The notes under the pieces: model-generated
Told to the model about the DNA's origin: nothing
Databases searched by the model: none
Seen by the model: the letters and a program-made list of their open reading frames with translations, nothing else
Program-made: the position numbers and the translations under genes
Assembly (NCBI GenBank): GCA_001627925.1
Contig: LUQC01000111.1
Coordinates: 1 to 60,932, forward strand
Direction: 5' to 3'
DNA length: 60,932 nt
Source of the DNA: Rhodobacteraceae bacterium REDSEA-S34_B6
Lineage (GTDB): Bacteria; Pseudomonadota; Alphaproteobacteria; Rhodobacterales; Rhodobacteraceae
Shown: positions 17,922 through 28,560 of the stretch, piece after piece
Layout of the letters: each line of letters opens with the position of its first letter
Position numbering within the stretch: the first letter of the stretch is position 1

Positions 17922-18818
17922 ATGTGTGGCATTGTAGGATTGTTTTTAAAGGATATCAGTTTAGAAGCTAATCTCGGTAATCTTCTAAGTGACATGCTGA
18001 TTTCTATGAGTGACAGAGGGCCCGATAGTGCAGGGATCGCGATCTACGCCGATAAAGAAACTGGCAGATCTAAGTTCACCATACAATCCGAAAACGCTAA
18101 AACAGATTTTGCGGCTTTACCCAATTATCTAAGCAAGCATCTGAATTGCAACGTAGAGACCAAAGTTAACGATACCCATTCAGTAGTCAAAATAGATGAA
18201 AGCGCGACGAGTAAATTCTCAGAAGTTTTAGCATCTTTCAATCCAGAAATACGAATAATGAGCCGTGGCTCATCATTAGAAATTTACAAGGAAGTTGGAT
18301 TGCCTAAGCAAGTAACCCAACGGTTCAATATTCCGCAGATGTCTGGACGGCACGGCATCGGTCACACCCGAATGGCAACAGAATCTGCTGTCACGACTAT
18401 GGGAGCTCACCCATTCAATACTGGTCTAGATCAATGCCTTGTTCACAATGGATCTCTATCTAATCACAACTCTTTACGCCGAAGGTTGAGAAGAGAGGGT
18501 GTCCATATAGAGACAGAAAATGATACCGAGGTAGGAGCTGCCTATCTGACTTGGAAAATGCAAAACGGTGCAACCTTAGGCGAAGCGTTAGAAAGTTCTT
18601 TGGAGGATTTGGATGGGTTTTTTACCTTTGTAGTGGGAACAGAGGATGGATTTGGGGTTGTTCGAGATCCTATAGCTTGCAAACCAGCGGTTATGGCAGA
18701 AACTGATCAATATGTCGCCTTCGGCAGTGAATATCGGGCATTGGTAAATTTACCAGAAATTGAAACTGCCCATGTTTGGGAACCAGAGCCTGCAACAGTA
18801 TATTTTTGGAAACACTAA
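17922..18818 (+). CDS. mgsA: N-methylglutamate synthase subunit A (class II amidotransferase-like)
   Basis: 298-residue glutamine-amidotransferase-like subunit. The ATG at 17922 is chosen because Cys2 (MCGIVGLF) must become the N-terminal nucleophile; a TTG one codon earlier would block this. Family motifs RGPDSAG (about 34-40), GHTRMAT (about 148-154) and HNGSLSNH (about 175-182) are present. With MgsB and MgsC it makes N-methylglutamate from methylamine and glutamate. It heads an operon with mgsB, mgsC and gmaS. Confidence 0.92.
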   Translation: MCGIVGLFLKDISLEANLGNLLSDMLISMSDRGPDSAGIAIYADKETGRSKFTIQSENAKTDFAALPNYLSKHLNCNVETKVNDTHSVVKIDESATSKFSEVLASFNPEIRIMSRGSSLEIYKEVGLPKQVTQRFNIPQMSGRHGIGHTRMATESAVTTMGAHPFNTGLDQCLVHNGSLSNHNSLRRRLRREGVHIETENDTEVGAAYLTWKMQNGATLGEALESSLEDLDGFFTFVVGTEDGFGVVRDPIACKPAVMAETDQYVAFGSEYRALVNLPEIETAHVWEPEPATVYFWKH

Positions 18819-18819
18819 A

Positions 18820-19503
18820 ATGTTAGAATTTGACCTTCAAGAAAATGGACTCCGAAAGCTAAATAGTGCGTTGCATGATCAGAAAGAGAATAGCAATCAG
18901 ACAGTTTGGAAAGTAACAAATCCAAAGGGGAGCCACTCAATTGCTGTTGGAATAGACGCACCCATCGAAGTAAACATTGAAGGCTCAACAGGGTATTATT
19001 GCGGCGGAATGAATAAGCAGGCCAACATAAACGTTAAAGGTTCAGTGGGCCCTGGTGTAGCAGAAAACATGATGAGTGGCAAAGTTGTAATTGACGGCGA
19101 TGCCAGCCAGTATGCTGGGGCTACCGGCCACGGGGGCCTCTTAGTCATAAAGGGCAATGCCTCTTCACGCTGTGGAATTTCAATGAAAGGAATAAATATC
19201 GTCGTTCACGGAAATATTGGACACATGTCTGCCTTCATGGCTCAGTCCGGTAACCTGGTGGTTTGCGGTGATGCAGGAGATGCACTCGGAGACAGCCTTT
19301 ACGAAGCGAAATTATTCGTAAGAGGGAAGGTAAAAAGTCTGGGAGCTGATTGTGAAAAGAAAGAAATGCGGCCTGAGCACCTAGAGCTACTCGAACAGTT
19401 ACTTTCCGACGCTGAGTGCGATGCGAAACCTGAGGAATTTACTAGATATGGGTCTGCAAGAAAATTGTATAATTTTAATATTGATAATTCAGATGCATAT
19501 TGA
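18820..19503 (+). CDS. mgsB: N-methylglutamate synthase subunit B (GXGXG domain)
   Basis: 227-residue homologue of the C-terminal beta-helix domain of glutamate synthase. Repeats with GVAENMMSGKVVIDGDASQYAGATG and NIVVHGNIGHMSAFM show the GXGXG right-handed helix. The ATG at 18820 starts one base after the mgsA stop. An in-frame upstream extension into mgsA is not needed. It scaffolds the synthase complex. Confidence 0.9.
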   Translation: MLEFDLQENGLRKLNSALHDQKENSNQTVWKVTNPKGSHSIAVGIDAPIEVNIEGSTGYYCGGMNKQANINVKGSVGPGVAENMMSGKVVIDGDASQYAGATGHGGLLVIKGNASSRCGISMKGINIVVHGNIGHMSAFMAQSGNLVVCGDAGDALGDSLYEAKLFVRGKVKSLGADCEKKEMRPEHLELLEQLLSDAECDAKPEEFTRYGSARKLYNFNIDNSDAY

Positions 19504-19514
19504 GGATGGGTAAA

Positions 19515-20861
19515 ATGAATAAAATTGGAAAAACAAAAATACCACATACAACTCCAAGATACTCAGCAACATTCTCAAACGACATAAATAGCGATATACG
19601 CCGTGCTGCTGCCACAGGCATATATGACATTAGAGGTGGAGGAGCTAAAAGAAAACTTCCGACCTTTGACGATTTATTATTTCTGGGAGCCTCTATTTCG
19701 AGATACCCGTTGGAAGGTTATCGAGAAAAATGCGAAACAAGCGTAACGATAGGGACGCGGTATGCTAAAAATCCAATCGAATTAGATATCCCGATCACAA
19801 TAGCTGGTATGAGTTTCGGTGCCCTTTCAGGACCTGCAAAAGAAGCTCTAGGCAGAGGTGCATCTGCAGCAGGGACCTCAACTACGACGGGGGACGGTGG
19901 GATGACCCCAGAGGAACGCGGGCACTCATCAAAACTAGTTTATCAATACCTTCCATCACGTTACGGCATGAATCCAGATGACCTGCGTAAAGCTGATGCT
20001 ATTGAAATAGTAGTGGGTCAAGGAGCAAAACCCGGTGGTGGTGGCATGCTATTAGGTCAGAAAATTTCAGATCGTGTTGCTGAAATGAGAAATCTGCCAA
20101 CCGGAATAGACCAGCGTTCTGCATGCAGACATCCTGACTGGACCGGTCCGGATGATCTTGAGATTAAAATATTAGAGCTTCGCGAAATTACGGGTTGGAA
20201 AGTCCCGATCTACGTAAAAGTAGCTGGAGCACGTCCCTACTACGACACCACTTTAGCCATCAAAGCTGGCGCAGACGCGATCGTCTTAGACGGAATGCAA
20301 GGCGGAACGGCCGCTACTCAAGATGTTTTTATCGAGCATGTAGGGCAGCCAACTCTCGCAATTGTGCGCCCAGCTGTGCAAGCACTCCAGGATTTAGGAA
20401 TGCACCGTGAAGTTCAGTTGATACTTTCAGGCGGCATTCGTAATGGAGCCGATGTCGCCAAAGCATTAGCTTTGGGTGCAGATGCAGTTGCTATTGGTTC
20501 TGCAGCATTGATTGCTTTAGGGGATAATGATCCAATTTATGAAGAAGAGTACAATAAACTTGGAACAACTGCAGGGGCTTACGACGACTGGCATGAGGGT
20601 ATGGATCCTGCAGGCATTACTACACAGGATACTGAGCTAATGAAGCGGTTCGATCCTATCGAGGGTGGCCGAAGATTGCGAAATTATCTTAAGGTCATGA
20701 CTTTGGAAGCTCAAACAATAGCTAGGGCTTGCGGCAAAAATCATTTGCATAATTTAGAGCCAGAAGATTTAGTTGCTCTTACAATAGAGGCTGCTGCTAT
20801 GGCTCAAGTACCTCTTGCAGGAACAGATTGGTATCCTGGAAAGCCAGGAACGTCATATTAA
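19515..20861 (+). CDS. mgsC: N-methylglutamate synthase subunit C (FMN-binding)
   Basis: 448-residue homologue of the FMN-binding synthase domain of GltB. PITIAGMSFGALSGPAKEAL (about residues 93-112), GQGAKPGGGGMLLG (about 171-184) and the phosphate-binding VQLILSGGIRNGADVAKAL (about 301-319) are typical. I chose ATG at 19515 with GAGG about 9 bases upstream; earlier TTG/ATG codons exist at 19500 and 19506. It carries the synthase active site for N-methylglutamate formation. Confidence 0.92.
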   Translation: MNKIGKTKIPHTTPRYSATFSNDINSDIRRAAATGIYDIRGGGAKRKLPTFDDLLFLGASISRYPLEGYREKCETSVTIGTRYAKNPIELDIPITIAGMSFGALSGPAKEALGRGASAAGTSTTTGDGGMTPEERGHSSKLVYQYLPSRYGMNPDDLRKADAIEIVVGQGAKPGGGGMLLGQKISDRVAEMRNLPTGIDQRSACRHPDWTGPDDLEIKILELREITGWKVPIYVKVAGARPYYDTTLAIKAGADAIVLDGMQGGTAATQDVFIEHVGQPTLAIVRPAVQALQDLGMHREVQLILSGGIRNGADVAKALALGADAVAIGSAALIALGDNDPIYEEEYNKLGTTAGAYDDWHEGMDPAGITTQDTELMKRFDPIEGGRRLRNYLKVMTLEAQTIARACGKNHLHNLEPEDLVALTIEAAAMAQVPLAGTDWYPGKPGTSY

Positions 20862-20912
20862 AGCTGATTGACGAGCAGATTGCAGCTGAATGAATTAGAT
20901 TAGGAGAATATA

Positions 20913-22247
20913 ATGACGAAAGACTTAGCAGCATTTGCCAAAGAAAAAGGCGTAAAATATTTTATGATATCATACACTGATCTGTTTGGAGGTCAGCGAG
21001 CTAAGCTTGTGCCAACTCAGGCAATTGCGGATATGCAAGATGAAGGTGCAGGTTTCGCAGGCTTTGCGACGTGGTTAGACTTTACGCCTGCACATCCAGA
21101 TATGCTAGCAGTTCCCGATCCAAATAGTGTTATTCAGCTTCCCTGGAAACCGGAAGTTGCTTGGGTAGCGGCAAATTGTGTTATGGACGGTAAGTATGTC
21201 GCCCAGGCTCCACGCAATGTTTTGCGTCGGCTTATAGATCAAGCTGCAGCCGACGGAATGCATGTAAAGACAGGAATCGAGGCTGAATTTTTCTTGTTAT
21301 CACCGGATGGATCACAAATTTCAGACGAATACGACACTGCCTCTAAGCCATGCTATGATCAACAGGCGGTGATGCGTCGATATGACGTTATAAAAGAAAT
21401 TTGTGATTATATGCTCGAGTTGGGCTGGGGTCCTTATCAAAATGACCATGAAGATGCTAATGGCCAATTTGAAATGAATTGGGAATTTGATGATACTTTA
21501 GCTACTGCAGACAAACATAGCTTCTTTAAATTTATGACAAAATCCGTGGCTGAAAAACATGGTTTCCGTGCGACTTTTATGCCGAAACCCGTTGAAGGTT
21601 TAACTGGAAACGGATGTCATGCTCATATATCCGTTTGGGATGCCCCGGGGTCTAAAGCAAAGACAAATGTGTTTGCAACTACCCCGAGTACGGATAGCCA
21701 AACGTCTGAACTAGGGCTATCAGAAAAAGGACGACATTTCCTTGGCGGTATAATGAAGCATGCTTCGGCTTTTGCAGCAATTACTAACCCTACAGTTAAT
21801 AGCTATAAGAGAATAAATGCCCCTAGAACTATGTCAGGAGCAACCTGGGCACCCAATTCAGTCACATGGACTGGGAATAACAGAACTCATATGGTTCGTG
21901 TGCCAGGACCAGGCCGCTTTGAACTGAGGTTAGCAGACGGAGCGACAAATCCCTATCTGCTGCAGGCAGTAATAATTGCAGCTGGTCTATCGGGAGTAAA
22001 ATCCGAAGCTGATCCGGGTAAACGTTACGATATAGACATGTATGCTCAGGGCCATATGGTCAGAGGTGCACCCAAATTACCGCTAAATATGCTTGATGCA
22101 CTGCGCGCATATGACAAAGATAAAGGTCTTAAGGAAGCGATGGGTAAAGAGTTCTCGGAAGCTTATTTGAAACTTAAGATGGAAGAATGGAACTCTTTCG
22201 TTTCACATTTTTCATCTTGGGAAAAGGAAAACACCCTAGACATCTAA
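20913..22247 (+). CDS. gmaS: Gamma-glutamylmethylamide synthetase
   Basis: 444-residue glutamine-synthetase-fold enzyme that ligates methylamine to glutamate using ATP. GS motifs are visible: GIEAEFFLL (about 116-124), NDHEDANGQFEMNWEF (about 177-192), GNGCHAHIS (about 233-241) and NSYKRINAPRTMSG (about 296-309). The first 40 residues (YFMISYTDLFGGQRAKLVP) match GmaS rather than GlnA. It is the fourth gene of the operon behind mgsC, 51 bp away, with an AGGAGAAT site. N-methylglutamate dehydrogenase, needed to finish the pathway, is not in the window. Confidence 0.93.
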   Translation: MTKDLAAFAKEKGVKYFMISYTDLFGGQRAKLVPTQAIADMQDEGAGFAGFATWLDFTPAHPDMLAVPDPNSVIQLPWKPEVAWVAANCVMDGKYVAQAPRNVLRRLIDQAAADGMHVKTGIEAEFFLLSPDGSQISDEYDTASKPCYDQQAVMRRYDVIKEICDYMLELGWGPYQNDHEDANGQFEMNWEFDDTLATADKHSFFKFMTKSVAEKHGFRATFMPKPVEGLTGNGCHAHISVWDAPGSKAKTNVFATTPSTDSQTSELGLSEKGRHFLGGIMKHASAFAAITNPTVNSYKRINAPRTMSGATWAPNSVTWTGNNRTHMVRVPGPGRFELRLADGATNPYLLQAVIIAAGLSGVKSEADPGKRYDIDMYAQGHMVRGAPKLPLNMLDALRAYDKDKGLKEAMGKEFSEAYLKLKMEEWNSFVSHFSSWEKENTLDI

Positions 22248-22303
22248 AATCTGAGTATCCAAGTCACCGAGTGAACTAAACACTACAAATAAGGCGTCTG
22301 CTT

Positions 22304-23149
22304 ATGCTGTCTTTAACATTTGGCCTGGTAGCTGCGCTTTGCTGGGGTCTTCATGATTTTATTATCAGAATTCTTAAGCAACCAAGAGGGATTTATGCCT
22401 CTATAGCTGCTGTTCTATTTTTCGGATGTTTGTTTCAAAGTCCAGTGGTAATTCTCTACGCAGATTTTTCTAAGATATCATATATTGCGTTATCACTTTC
22501 AGTAGTTTCCGGATCATTTTTTGCACTTGCTGGGATAGCTTTATACAAAGCCTTTGTAATTGGGCCAATAAAGCTGGTTGCACCGATTGTTGGCGCATAT
22601 CCCGTTTTCTCCTTAATTTTCTCTGGTCTAAATGGAAACCTACCAACCTATATACATTTTGGGGCAGTAATTATAATAGTCATCTCTACAGGATACGTAG
22701 CTGCTTCCAAAGACGAAAACCAGGGGTCGCTATCAAACAAAAAATCAGCAATTTTTTGGGCAATAGCATCAAGTTTCAGCTTTGCCTCAAGTTTTGCTCT
22801 AGGACAGTATGCTTCGAATTTAAGCGATCAGTATGCACTTTTGCTCCCAAATCGCGTCTCTGCTCTTATAGCTTTAATTTTTATTGCCAAATACCTAACT
22901 ATGCCTATCGTCCCGGATTTATCTGAATGGAGAATCTTTGCCTTTATGGCATTACTAGATGCCATAGCTCAAGGCTTCGTAATTAGCTCAGGCAAACTAG
23001 AATTTCCGGTTTTTGCATCTATCAGCGCATCGTTATTCGGCCTGGTCACAATCTTACTAGCGGCAATCATCCTAAGGGAAAGGATTTACCCAAAGCAGTG
23101 GATAGCCATATTGTTCGTTTTTTTTGGATTGACTATACTGTCATATTAA
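22304..23149 (+). CDS. EamA/DMT-family transporter
   Basis: 281-residue membrane protein with about ten hydrophobic helices in two EamA repeats (about residues 1-130 and 145-281). It follows gmaS by 56 bp in the same direction and converges on folD, overlapping its 3' end by 4 bp. Members export amino acids, amines or metabolites. Co-transcription with mgs-gmaS hints at a methylated-nitrogen substrate, but no substrate can be read from sequence. Confidence 0.8.
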   Translation: MLSLTFGLVAALCWGLHDFIIRILKQPRGIYASIAAVLFFGCLFQSPVVILYADFSKISYIALSLSVVSGSFFALAGIALYKAFVIGPIKLVAPIVGAYPVFSLIFSGLNGNLPTYIHFGAVIIIVISTGYVAASKDENQGSLSNKKSAIFWAIASSFSFASSFALGQYASNLSDQYALLLPNRVSALIALIFIAKYLTMPIVPDLSEWRIFAFMALLDAIAQGFVISSGKLEFPVFASISASLFGLVTILLAAIILRERIYPKQWIAILFVFFGLTILSY

Positions 23150-24039
23150 GCAGTTAAATCGACTGGTTCCTCAACATTATTTGCCCTACAAGCAGCTGTT
23201 AATGTATTAGCTAGCAGACAGGCTATTGTCATTGGTCCTACGCCCCCTGGAACGGGAGTGATGGCACCTGCGACAGCTGAGCAGCTGTCATAGTCGACAT
23301 CACCGACAAGACGTGTACCACCTTCCGGTTTATCAATACGATTGATGCCCACATCAATTAAAGTAGCACCCTCTTTGATCCAATCCCCAGGAACCATCTC
23401 TGCACGGCCAACAGCCGCAACTACGATATCAGCTCGTTTAACTACATCTTTTAAATCTTTAGTTCTAGAGTGTGCTATTGTTACAGTACAGCTGTCTCCG
23501 AGTAATAACTGTGCCATGGGCTTTCCAACAATGTTAGATCGACCAATTACAACTGCATCCAATCCAGACAAAGAACCATGATAATCACGTAACATCATCA
23601 AACACCCCAAAGGTGTGCATGGTATCATTGATTTTTGGCCAGTACCAAGCATCCCAACATTAGAAATGTGAAACCCATCAACATCCTTTTGAGGTGCGAT
23701 GGAATTGATGACCAAATCTTCATTTAAATGACTAGGAAGCGGTAATTGAACTAATATACCATGCACATCAGGATCTTCATTCAATTTTGATATTAGCTTC
23801 AGCAAGTCACTTTCAGAAGTGGAAGCATCTAATTTATGCTCATATGAATTCATACCAGCTTCGGCGGTTTGCTTGCCTTTAGATCGAACGTATACTTGGC
23901 TGGCTGGGTCTTCACCGACCAAAACCACGGCTAAACCTGGCTTTATACCATAATCTTTCTTAAGTTTTGCTACACCTTCGGCGACCTTATTTCGTACTCT
24001 CAAAGAAAATTCTTTTCCATCAATCACATCCGCAGACAT
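23146..24039 (-). CDS. folD: Methylene-THF dehydrogenase / methenyl-THF cyclohydrolase
   Basis: 297-residue bifunctional enzyme converting 5,10-methylene-THF to 10-formyl-THF with [18 protein letters not shown] (catalytic Tyr and Lys, about residues 50-63), [15 protein letters not shown] and [15 protein letters not shown] (about 165-179) and [10 protein letters not shown] are all present. It follows fhs by 56 bp on the same strand with an AAAGGAAAA site. Demethylation of TMAO releases C1 units onto THF, so FolD links Tdm to Fhs and formate. Confidence 0.95.
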   Translation of the reverse strand: MSADVIDGKEFSLRVRNKVAEGVAKLKKDYGIKPGLAVVLVGEDPASQVYVRSKGKQTAEAGMNSYEHKLDASTSESDLLKLISKLNEDPDVHGILVQLPLPSHLNEDLVINSIAPQKDVDGFHISNVGMLGTGQKSMIPCTPLGCLMMLRDYHGSLSGLDAVVIGRSNIVGKPMAQLLLGDSCTVTIAHSRTKDLKDVVKRADIVVAAVGRAEMVPGDWIKEGATLIDVGINRIDKPEGGTRLVGDVDYDSCSAVAGAITPVPGGVGPMTIACLLANTLTAACRANNVEEPVDLTA

Positions 24040-24095
24040 AGCTTATTTTCCTTTTTGATTTGATTTATTTGGTAAACTAAAATTGCTAGGTTAGA

Positions 24096-25772
24096 TCAGA
24101 ACAATCCCTCTATCTGACCAGTTTCATTCAGCATAATACTCTCTGAAGCAGGTTTTGATGGCAGTCCAGGCATAGTCATTATTTCGCCACAAATTACTAC
24201 GATAAAACCAGCCCCCGCACTTAGTCTCACTTCGCGCACCGGTACAGAGTGGCCAGTTGGCGCACCTCTCCTGTTCGGATCAGTTGTAAAGCTATACTGT
24301 GTTTTGGCCATACAAACCGGTAAATTGCCGTAACCAGCAGTTTCCCATTCCTTCAATTGGTTTCGAATTTTAGCATCAGCCAAAACCTCATCCGCACGAT
24401 AAATGCGTTTTGCTATTGTTTCAATTTTTCCAAGTAAAGACATCTCATCATTATACAATGGTGCAAAGTTTCCAATTTCAGAGTCTGCTATTTCTGCTAT
24501 CCGTTCAGCTAGGTCTACTGTTCCCGCAGAACCTTTCTCCCAGTGCTTGCACAAAATTGCTTCAGAACCCATATCCGTTACATAGTGTTGTACAGCTTTC
24601 ACCTCTGCATCAGTGTCTGTAACGAAATGGTTGATAGCCACAACAACTGGAACTCCAAAAGATTTAACATTTTCAATATGCCTTCCCAGGTTTGGACAGC
24701 CTTGAATGACGGCATCCACATTCTCATTTCCCAGGTCTGACTTAGCAACGCCACCATTCATTTTCATGGCTCTAATTGTAGCCACAACAACTACAACCGA
24801 TGGGGCCAAGCCTGCTTTTCGACATTTTATGTTCATAAACTTTTCGGCGCCTAAGTCTGCACCAAAACCTGCCTCTGTTACCACATAATCTGCAATTTTT
24901 AATGCTGTAGTTGTGGCCATGACAGAGTTACAGCCGTGCGCAATATTTGCAAAAGGTCCACCATGTACAAATGCTGGATTATTCTCAAGAGTCTGAACCA
25001 AATTTGGCTGCATTGCATCTTTTAACAGAACAGTCATAGCACCATCAGCCTTAATATCGCGACAATATATCGGGGTTTTGTCCCGTCTGTATGCAACAAT
25101 TATATCACCTAGGCGCTTTTTAAGATCGTCTAAATCAGTTGCAAGGCATAATATCGCCATGACCTCGGATGCTACAGTAATATCAAATCCAGTTTGCCGA
25201 GGAAACCCATTGGATACTCCACCGAGGGACGTAACAATGTCTCTAAGAGCCCGATCATTCATGTCCATAACTCGCCGCCAGGCTACTCGTCTCTCATCAA
25301 TTTCTAGAGCGTTACCCCAGTAAATATGATTATCAATCATAGCAGCCAATAAATTATGAGCAGACGTTATTGCATGAAAGTCTCCGGTAAAATGAAGGTT
25401 CATTTCTTCCATTGGGACTACTTGCGCATATCCCCCACCAGCAGCCCCCCCTTTCATACCAAAACAAGGGCCAAGAGAGGCCTCTCTGATGCAAATAGCT
25501 GCTCTTTTACCAATGCGATTTAACCCATCCCCTAAACCCACAGTAGTAGTAGTTTTTCCCTCACCTGCAGGTGTTGGATTAATTGCTGTAACCAAAATAA
25601 GCTTTCCATTATCATTTTTCTGCACCGAATTGATAAAATCTTGGCTAACTTTGGCTTTATCATGACCATATGGAAGCAAATGTTCAGATGGAATTCCAAG
25701 CTTAGACCCAATTTCTTGTATAGGCCGTTTTTGAGCTTCTCGCGCAATTTCGATGTCTGACTTATAACTCAC
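24096..25772 (-). CDS. fhs: Formate-tetrahydrofolate ligase
   Basis: 558-residue enzyme that makes or cleaves 10-formyl-THF with ATP. The phosphate loop [15 protein letters not shown] (about residues 64-78) and the [14 protein letters not shown] block are clear. I chose GTG at 25772; the frame stays open to 25853 but that would overlap fdsA and exceed the normal 557-residue length. AAGGA lies about 10 bases before the GTG. It joins the folate C1 pool to formate for either FDH or assimilation. Confidence 0.94.
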   Translation of the reverse strand: MSYKSDIEIAREAQKRPIQEIGSKLGIPSEHLLPYGHDKAKVSQDFINSVQKNDNGKLILVTAINPTPAGEGKTTTTVGLGDGLNRIGKRAAICIREASLGPCFGMKGGAAGGGYAQVVPMEEMNLHFTGDFHAITSAHNLLAAMIDNHIYWGNALEIDERRVAWRRVMDMNDRALRDIVTSLGGVSNGFPRQTGFDITVASEVMAILCLATDLDDLKKRLGDIIVAYRRDKTPIYCRDIKADGAMTVLLKDAMQPNLVQTLENNPAFVHGGPFANIAHGCNSVMATTTALKIADYVVTEAGFGADLGAEKFMNIKCRKAGLAPSVVVVVATIRAMKMNGGVAKSDLGNENVDAVIQGCPNLGRHIENVKSFGVPVVVAINHFVTDTDAEVKAVQHYVTDMGSEAILCKHWEKGSAGTVDLAERIAEIADSEIGNFAPLYNDEMSLLGKIETIAKRIYRADEVLADAKIRNQLKEWETAGYGNLPVCMAKTQYSFTTDPNRRGAPTGHSVPVREVRLSAGAGFIVVICGEIMTMPGLPSKPASESIMLNETGQIEGLF

Positions 25773-25794
25773 CTTGAATATTCCTTTTGATAAA

Positions 25795-28560
25795 TTAGTT
25801 TGCGATGCTCTCAACTTTAACGGCGCTAAATTTGAACTCTGGGATTTTGCCATATGGATCCAAGGCAGGGTTTGTAAGAATGTTGGCTGCCGCTTCTACA
25901 TAAGCAAACGGTAAGAAAACCATGTCTTCCGCTATTGCCCTATCTGCTCGGGCCATTATCGTTATACTCCCACGCTTTGTTGAAAGCTTAACGTGCTCCC
26001 CTGGCTGCACTCCTAGAAGATCCATTGTTTTGGGATTTAAAGAACAATTTGCCTCTGGCTCTACAGCATCAAGTACACTAGCGCGACGAGTCATTGAACC
26101 AGTATGCCAATGCTCAAGCTGGCGACCGGTCGTTAAAACCATTGGGAAATTGGCATCTGGTATGTCATCTGGAGGTATTACACTAGCCGGTGCAAAACGG
26201 GCTTTACCACCTCCTCTTGGAAATCCATTTCCAAAGACTATTGACTGTCCTGGATCATCAAATGATAAAGATGGATAAGTCACAGCCCCTTCATTTTCTA
26301 ACCTTTCCCACGTGATATTATCAAGAGACCTCATATTTAATTTCATCTCTGCAAATATCTCGTCAGGTCCTTTGTAATCCCAATCCAAGTCAAGCCTTTT
26401 AGCCAACTCTACTTCAATCCACCAATCCTCTTTAGCTTCTCCTGGTGGTGCGACAGCACGACGACCCATTTGAACTTGCCGGTTAGTATTTGTGACTGTC
26501 CCAGACTTTTCGTAAAAAGCTGACGCAGGAAGAATAACATCTGCGTAATTGGCCGTCTCAGTAAGAAATATATCTTGAACTACCAAATGATCTAACTTCG
26601 CTAACGCCTTACGAGCGTGCTCTACATCTGGATCGGACATTGCGGGGTTTTCACCCAAAATATACATGCCCAATATGCTATCGCCGTGTATTGCGTCCAT
26701 TATTTCTGTGACCGTTAAGCCTTTTTCATTTGAAAAATCATCTGACTGCCAAACTTCGGTAAATGAATGTCTTATTTTTTGGTCGGTAACGCTTTGATAA
26801 TCGGGTAAAAACATAGGGATTAGGCCAGCATCCGATGCACCCTGCACATTGTTTTGACCTCTTAATGGATGTAAGCCAGCACCTGGCTTTCCAACATTAC
26901 CTGTCATTAGCGCTAATGAAATTAAACAACGGCTGTTATCGGTCCCATGAACATGTTGACTTATGCCCATGCCCCAAAATATCATTCCCGCCTTCCCTCT
27001 TGCAAATGTACGCGCTGCAGCTCGCAATTCATTTGCAGGGATTCCACAAATGTCTTCCATTTTCTCTGGAGTAAAAGCACTCAAATGCTCTTTTTCCGCT
27101 TGCCAGTTCTCAGTCTGATGGGAAATATAATCATGATCATAAAGCTTTTCCTCTACGATAACGTTCATTAACGCATTTAGCATTGAGACATCGGCACCCG
27201 GTTTAAATTGTAGCATATGAGTAGCAAATCTTTCGAGAGCGGTGCCGCGAGGATCCATTACAATTAACTTTCCGCCGCGTTTTGTAAATTGTTTAAAATA
27301 CGTTGCCGCAACCGGATGGTTTTCTGTTGGGTTCGCACCAATCACAATCGCAACATCTGCATTTTCGATTTCGTTAAATGTTGCAGTAACTGCTCCAGAA
27401 CCAACATTTTCAAGAAGAGCCGCAACAGATGAAGCATGACAAAGTCTTGTACAATGATCCACATTATTGTGTCCAAAGCCCTGACGAATTAATTTTTGAA
27501 ATAAATAAGCTTCCTCGTTTGAGCACTTTGCTGACCCAAAGCCTGCTACTGCTGCCCCACCCTTTTCATCTCGCAATCTTTTTAGACCTGAAGCCGCAAA
27601 ATCCAAAGCTTCAGCCCAGCTAACTTCTTCAAAAACATTTTTATAATTGCCCGGGTCAACATTTAGACCCTTTGCTGGTGCATCACTTCTGCGAATAAGC
27701 GGTTTGGTAAGACGATGCGGATGATCTATATAATCGTAGCCAAAACGGCCCTTAACACATAATCTACCCTGGTTTGCTGGACCATTAATTCCTTCGACGT
27801 ATTTTATTTTCTCATTTTTGACTTTGATACTAACCTGACAGCCCACCCCGCAAAATGGACAAACTGACTTCACTTCTTCATCAAAATCCCCACTGTCTCC
27901 AATTTGATCATCATTGACTGCGGTTGAAGGCATCAAAGCACCCGTTGGACATGCTTGAACGCATTCACCACATGCCACACAAGTACTTTCACCCATAGGA
28001 TCATTAAAATCAAAAGTTGGAAAACTATCGTGCCCGCGACCTGCCATTCCTATTACATCATTGACCTGAACTTCCCTACAAGCTCTAACGCACAGACCAC
28101 ATTGAATGCATGCATCCAAATTAACACTCATAGCAATGTGACTATCATCTAAGATGGGTACTCTATCAGGCTCAATAGGAGGCAGTCGACTACTTTTAAC
28201 ATCGTTCATTGTTGCCATTTCATAAAAATGACTCGAACTGTCGTGCGCTTCAGCATTGTCAGGTTGGTCAGCCATAAGCATTTCCATAACCATTTTCCTG
28301 GCCGAAGTAGCTCGGATGCTATTTGAATGTACCACCATGCCTTCTGTAGGTTCACGGACGCATGATGCTGCTAAAGTACGCTCACCTTCGATCTCTACCA
28401 TGCAGGCTCTACAGTTGCCATCAGGCCGATATCCAGTTGTTGGTTTATGGCAGAGATGAGGAATTATCAAACCTCCATCATTGGCAACATCCCAAATACT
28501 TTGGCCCTTATTGGCAGTTACCTCTCTACCATCTAAAGTGAACCGAACAAGCTCAGACAT
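25795..28560 (-). CDS. fdsA: Soluble NAD-dependent formate dehydrogenase alpha subunit
   Basis: 921-residue cytoplasmic molybdo/tungsto-enzyme with no TAT signal. Its N-terminal module has a 2Fe-2S site ([14 protein letters not shown], later C), then a HxxxC-type site and two 4Fe-4S motifs ([11 protein letters not shown] and [11 protein letters not shown], about 150-210). CPFCGVGC (about 234) starts the catalytic domain, and the metal ligand is the Cys of TRLCHASSV. It starts on the base after the fdsB stop. The two-subunit layout matches Methylobacterium FDH1, a tungsten enzyme that reduces NAD. Confidence 0.94.
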   Translation of the reverse strand: MSELVRFTLDGREVTANKGQSIWDVANDGGLIIPHLCHKPTTGYRPDGNCRACMVEIEGERTLAASCVREPTEGMVVHSNSIRATSARKMVMEMLMADQPDNAEAHDSSSHFYEMATMNDVKSSRLPPIEPDRVPILDDSHIAMSVNLDACIQCGLCVRACREVQVNDVIGMAGRGHDSFPTFDFNDPMGESTCVACGECVQACPTGALMPSTAVNDDQIGDSGDFDEEVKSVCPFCGVGCQVSIKVKNEKIKYVEGINGPANQGRLCVKGRFGYDYIDHPHRLTKPLIRRSDAPAKGLNVDPGNYKNVFEEVSWAEALDFAASGLKRLRDEKGGAAVAGFGSAKCSNEEAYLFQKLIRQGFGHNNVDHCTRLCHASSVAALLENVGSGAVTATFNEIENADVAIVIGANPTENHPVAATYFKQFTKRGGKLIVMDPRGTALERFATHMLQFKPGADVSMLNALMNVIVEEKLYDHDYISHQTENWQAEKEHLSAFTPEKMEDICGIPANELRAAARTFARGKAGMIFWGMGISQHVHGTDNSRCLISLALMTGNVGKPGAGLHPLRGQNNVQGASDAGLIPMFLPDYQSVTDQKIRHSFTEVWQSDDFSNEKGLTVTEIMDAIHGDSILGMYILGENPAMSDPDVEHARKALAKLDHLVVQDIFLTETANYADVILPASAFYEKSGTVTNTNRQVQMGRRAVAPPGEAKEDWWIEVELAKRLDLDWDYKGPDEIFAEMKLNMRSLDNITWERLENEGAVTYPSLSFDDPGQSIVFGNGFPRGGGKARFAPASVIPPDDIPDANFPMVLTTGRQLEHWHTGSMTRRASVLDAVEPEANCSLNPKTMDLLGVQPGEHVKLSTKRGSITIMARADRAIAEDMVFLPFAYVEAAANILTNPALDPYGKIPEFKFSAVKVESIAN

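Noticed and set aside
25773-25853. 27-codon upstream extension of fhs into fdsA
   Set aside because: It overlaps fdsA and exceeds the family length; GTG 25772 has an AAGGA site and fits 557-558 residues.
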